From: Streptomyces sp. NBC_00091
GTDB taxonomy: Bacteria; Actinomycetota; Actinomycetes; Streptomycetales; Streptomycetaceae
Direction: 5' to 3'
Assembly (NCBI RefSeq): GCF_026343185.1
Contig: NZ_JAPEMA010000001.1
Span: 434,001-498,000, forward strand
DNA: 64,000 nt
Part shown: positions 63,003 through 64,000 of the stretch, one piece after another
Layout of the letters: every line of letters begins with the position of its first letter
How positions within the stretch are numbered: the first letter of the stretch is position 1
Position numbers and translations under genes: made by a program
The notes under the pieces: generated by a model
Database searches by the model: none
Seen by the model: only the letters and a program-made list of their open reading frames with translations
Told to the model about the DNA's origin: nothing

Positions 63003-64000
63003 GCTGCCTCGCCCTCCTTCGGGCTCTCGGTGCGGACGGTGAAGACGGCCATCTGGGTCGGCGGTCCGACCTCGGGGTCGTCGTCGCCGACGGGCTCGTA
63101 CGCGACGGTGTACCCGTGCCGGCCGGCGACCTTGTCGGCCCAGGCGCGGAACTCCTCGCGGGTCCACTCGAAGCGGTGGTCGCGGTGGCGGACGTGTCCG
63201 GCGGGCAGGGACTCCCAGCGGACGTTGTACTCGACGTTCGGGGTGGTCACGAGGACCGTGCGGGGGCGGGCCGCGGCGAAGACGGCGTACTCCAGCGCGG
63301 GCAGCCTGGGCAGGTCCAGGTGCTCGATCACCTCGCTGAGCACGGCCGCGTCGTAGCCGGCCAGCCGCTTGTCGGTGTAGGCCAGCGAGCCCTGGAACAG
63401 CCGGACGCGGGAACTCTGGCGCTCCCCCATCCGCTCCAGCCGCAGCCGCCTGGCGGCCGTGGTCAGAGCCCGCACCGACACGTCGACGCCGACGATCTCG
63501 GTGTACGCCGGGTCCTTCAGCAGGGCCTGCACCAGCTGCCCCTCGCCGCAGCCGAGGTCGAGCACCCGCTGGGCACCGGCCTCGCGCAGCGCGGCGAGGA
63601 TCGCCTCCCGCCGGCGCACCACGAGCGGCACGGACCGCTCGGGGGCGTCGGAGATCTCACCGGGGCTCTCGCCGGGGGTCTCGCCGACGGCGTTGTCGAG
63701 CTCCTCGGCCTCGCTTCCGTCCACCTGGGCCAGTCGGGCCAGCTCCAGGCGCTCCATGGCGTCCTGGGTGAGCCGCTTGCGCCGGGCCAGGTAGCGGGCG
63801 GTGATCAGCCCGTGCTCGGGGTGCGCCGCCAGCCACCCGTCTCCGGCGCGCAGCAGCTTGTCGACCTCGTCGGGGGCGATCCAGTAGTGCTTGGCGTCGT
63901 CGAGCACGGGCAGTAGTACGTACAACTGTCGCAGGGCGTCGTCCAGCTTCAGCTCGCCCTCCAGGACCAGCCGTACGTACCGGCTGTCGCCCCACTCCGG
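62999..64000 (-). CDS. hen1: 3' terminal RNA ribose 2'-O-methyltransferase Hen1 (N-terminus outside window)
   Basis: The C-terminal 333 residues of bacterial Hen1; the frame runs open to the window edge (first visible residues PEWGDSRYVRLVLEGELKLDD). Residues before VLDDAKHYWIAPDEVDKLL belong to the N-terminal half that activates the Pnkp ligase. The methyltransferase has the SAM motif VLDLGCGEGQL and metal ligands in SEVIEHLDL and HRDHRFEW. It methylates the 2'-OH of the broken RNA 3' end so that the repaired site resists further cleavage. The usual bacterial protein is 450-500 residues, so roughly a third is missing here. It is coupled to pnkp. Confidence 0.93.
   Translation of the reverse strand, partial: PEWGDSRYVRLVLEGELKLDDALRQLYVLLPVLDDAKHYWIAPDEVDKLLRAGDGWLAAHPEHGLITARYLARRKRLTQDAMERLELARLAQVDGSEAEELDNAVGETPGESPGEISDAPERSVPLVVRRREAILAALREAGAQRVLDLGCGEGQLVQALLKDPAYTEIVGVDVSVRALTTAARRLRLERMGERQSSRVRLFQGSLAYTDKRLAGYDAAVLSEVIEHLDLPRLPALEYAVFAAARPRTVLVTTPNVEYNVRWESLPAGHVRHRDHRFEWTREEFRAWADKVAGRHGYTVAYEPVGDDDPEVGPPTQMAVFTVRTESPKEGEAA

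Overview
The window looks like a piece of a Streptomyces chromosome. It has very high GC, GTG and TTG starts with GGAGG ribosome sites, long spurious antisense reading frames, and a gene order I recall from S. coelicolor around SCO5975-SCO6014, inverted here. The recalled order is arcA, argF, the murA paralogue, aconitase, ngcEFG, rok7B7, xylFGH and dxs. I saw no tRNA, rRNA, CRISPR array, insertion sequence or prophage.

Layout. (1) 1-8.4 kb, minus strand: the end of an amino-acid permease, dxs, and a sugar ABC importer (xylFGH) with its ROK regulator. (2) 9.0-12.5 kb, plus strand: mgtA-mgtC behind a long structured leader. (3) 12.5-16.0 kb, minus: ngcGFE, with a DasR-type site in the ngcE promoter. 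(4) 16.3-21.1 kb: aconitase diverges from a helix-turn-helix/MurA fusion; the 538 bp between them hold iron-box-like sequence and two palindromes. (5) 21.3-24.6 kb: a lower-GC two-gene accessory insert, a 939-residue protein with a C-terminal aminoglycoside-kinase-like domain plus a small membrane protein. (6) 24.9-28.5 kb: a P450, a lipoprotein and an MFS exporter.

(7) 28.5-46.9 kb is the centrepiece: an island that reads as a complete plan for feeding on collagen. It holds a secreted M9 collagenase, a five-gene peptide ABC importer, a DPP-IV-type prolyl dipeptidyl peptidase, two proline-racemase/hydroxyproline-epimerase enzymes, a three-subunit D-hydroxyproline dehydrogenase, a DHDPS-like hydroxypyrroline-carboxylate deaminase, an ornithine-cyclodeaminase-like reductase and a GntR/FCD regulator. 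Six promoter regions in it carry variants of GTAnnATGTCAC. The collagenase and importer promoters are near-identical 42-bp copies. The last step, alpha-ketoglutarate semialdehyde dehydrogenase, is not here.

(8) 47.1-57.2 kb: a LysR regulator, a short-chain dehydrogenase lacking its catalytic Tyr and a tautomerase, then a set that fits CoA-dependent 2-aminobenzoate (anthranilate) breakdown: RidA-like protein, acyl-CoA dehydrogenase, aryl-CoA ligase, PaaX regulator, GNAT, a monooxygenase/reductase fusion and an enoyl-CoA hydratase. (9) 57.4-64.0 kb: ornithine carbamoyltransferase, arginine deiminase, a small secreted protein, and the Pnkp-Hen1 RNA-repair pair, with hen1 cut by the window edge.

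Functions are read from motifs and family memory; no database search was run.
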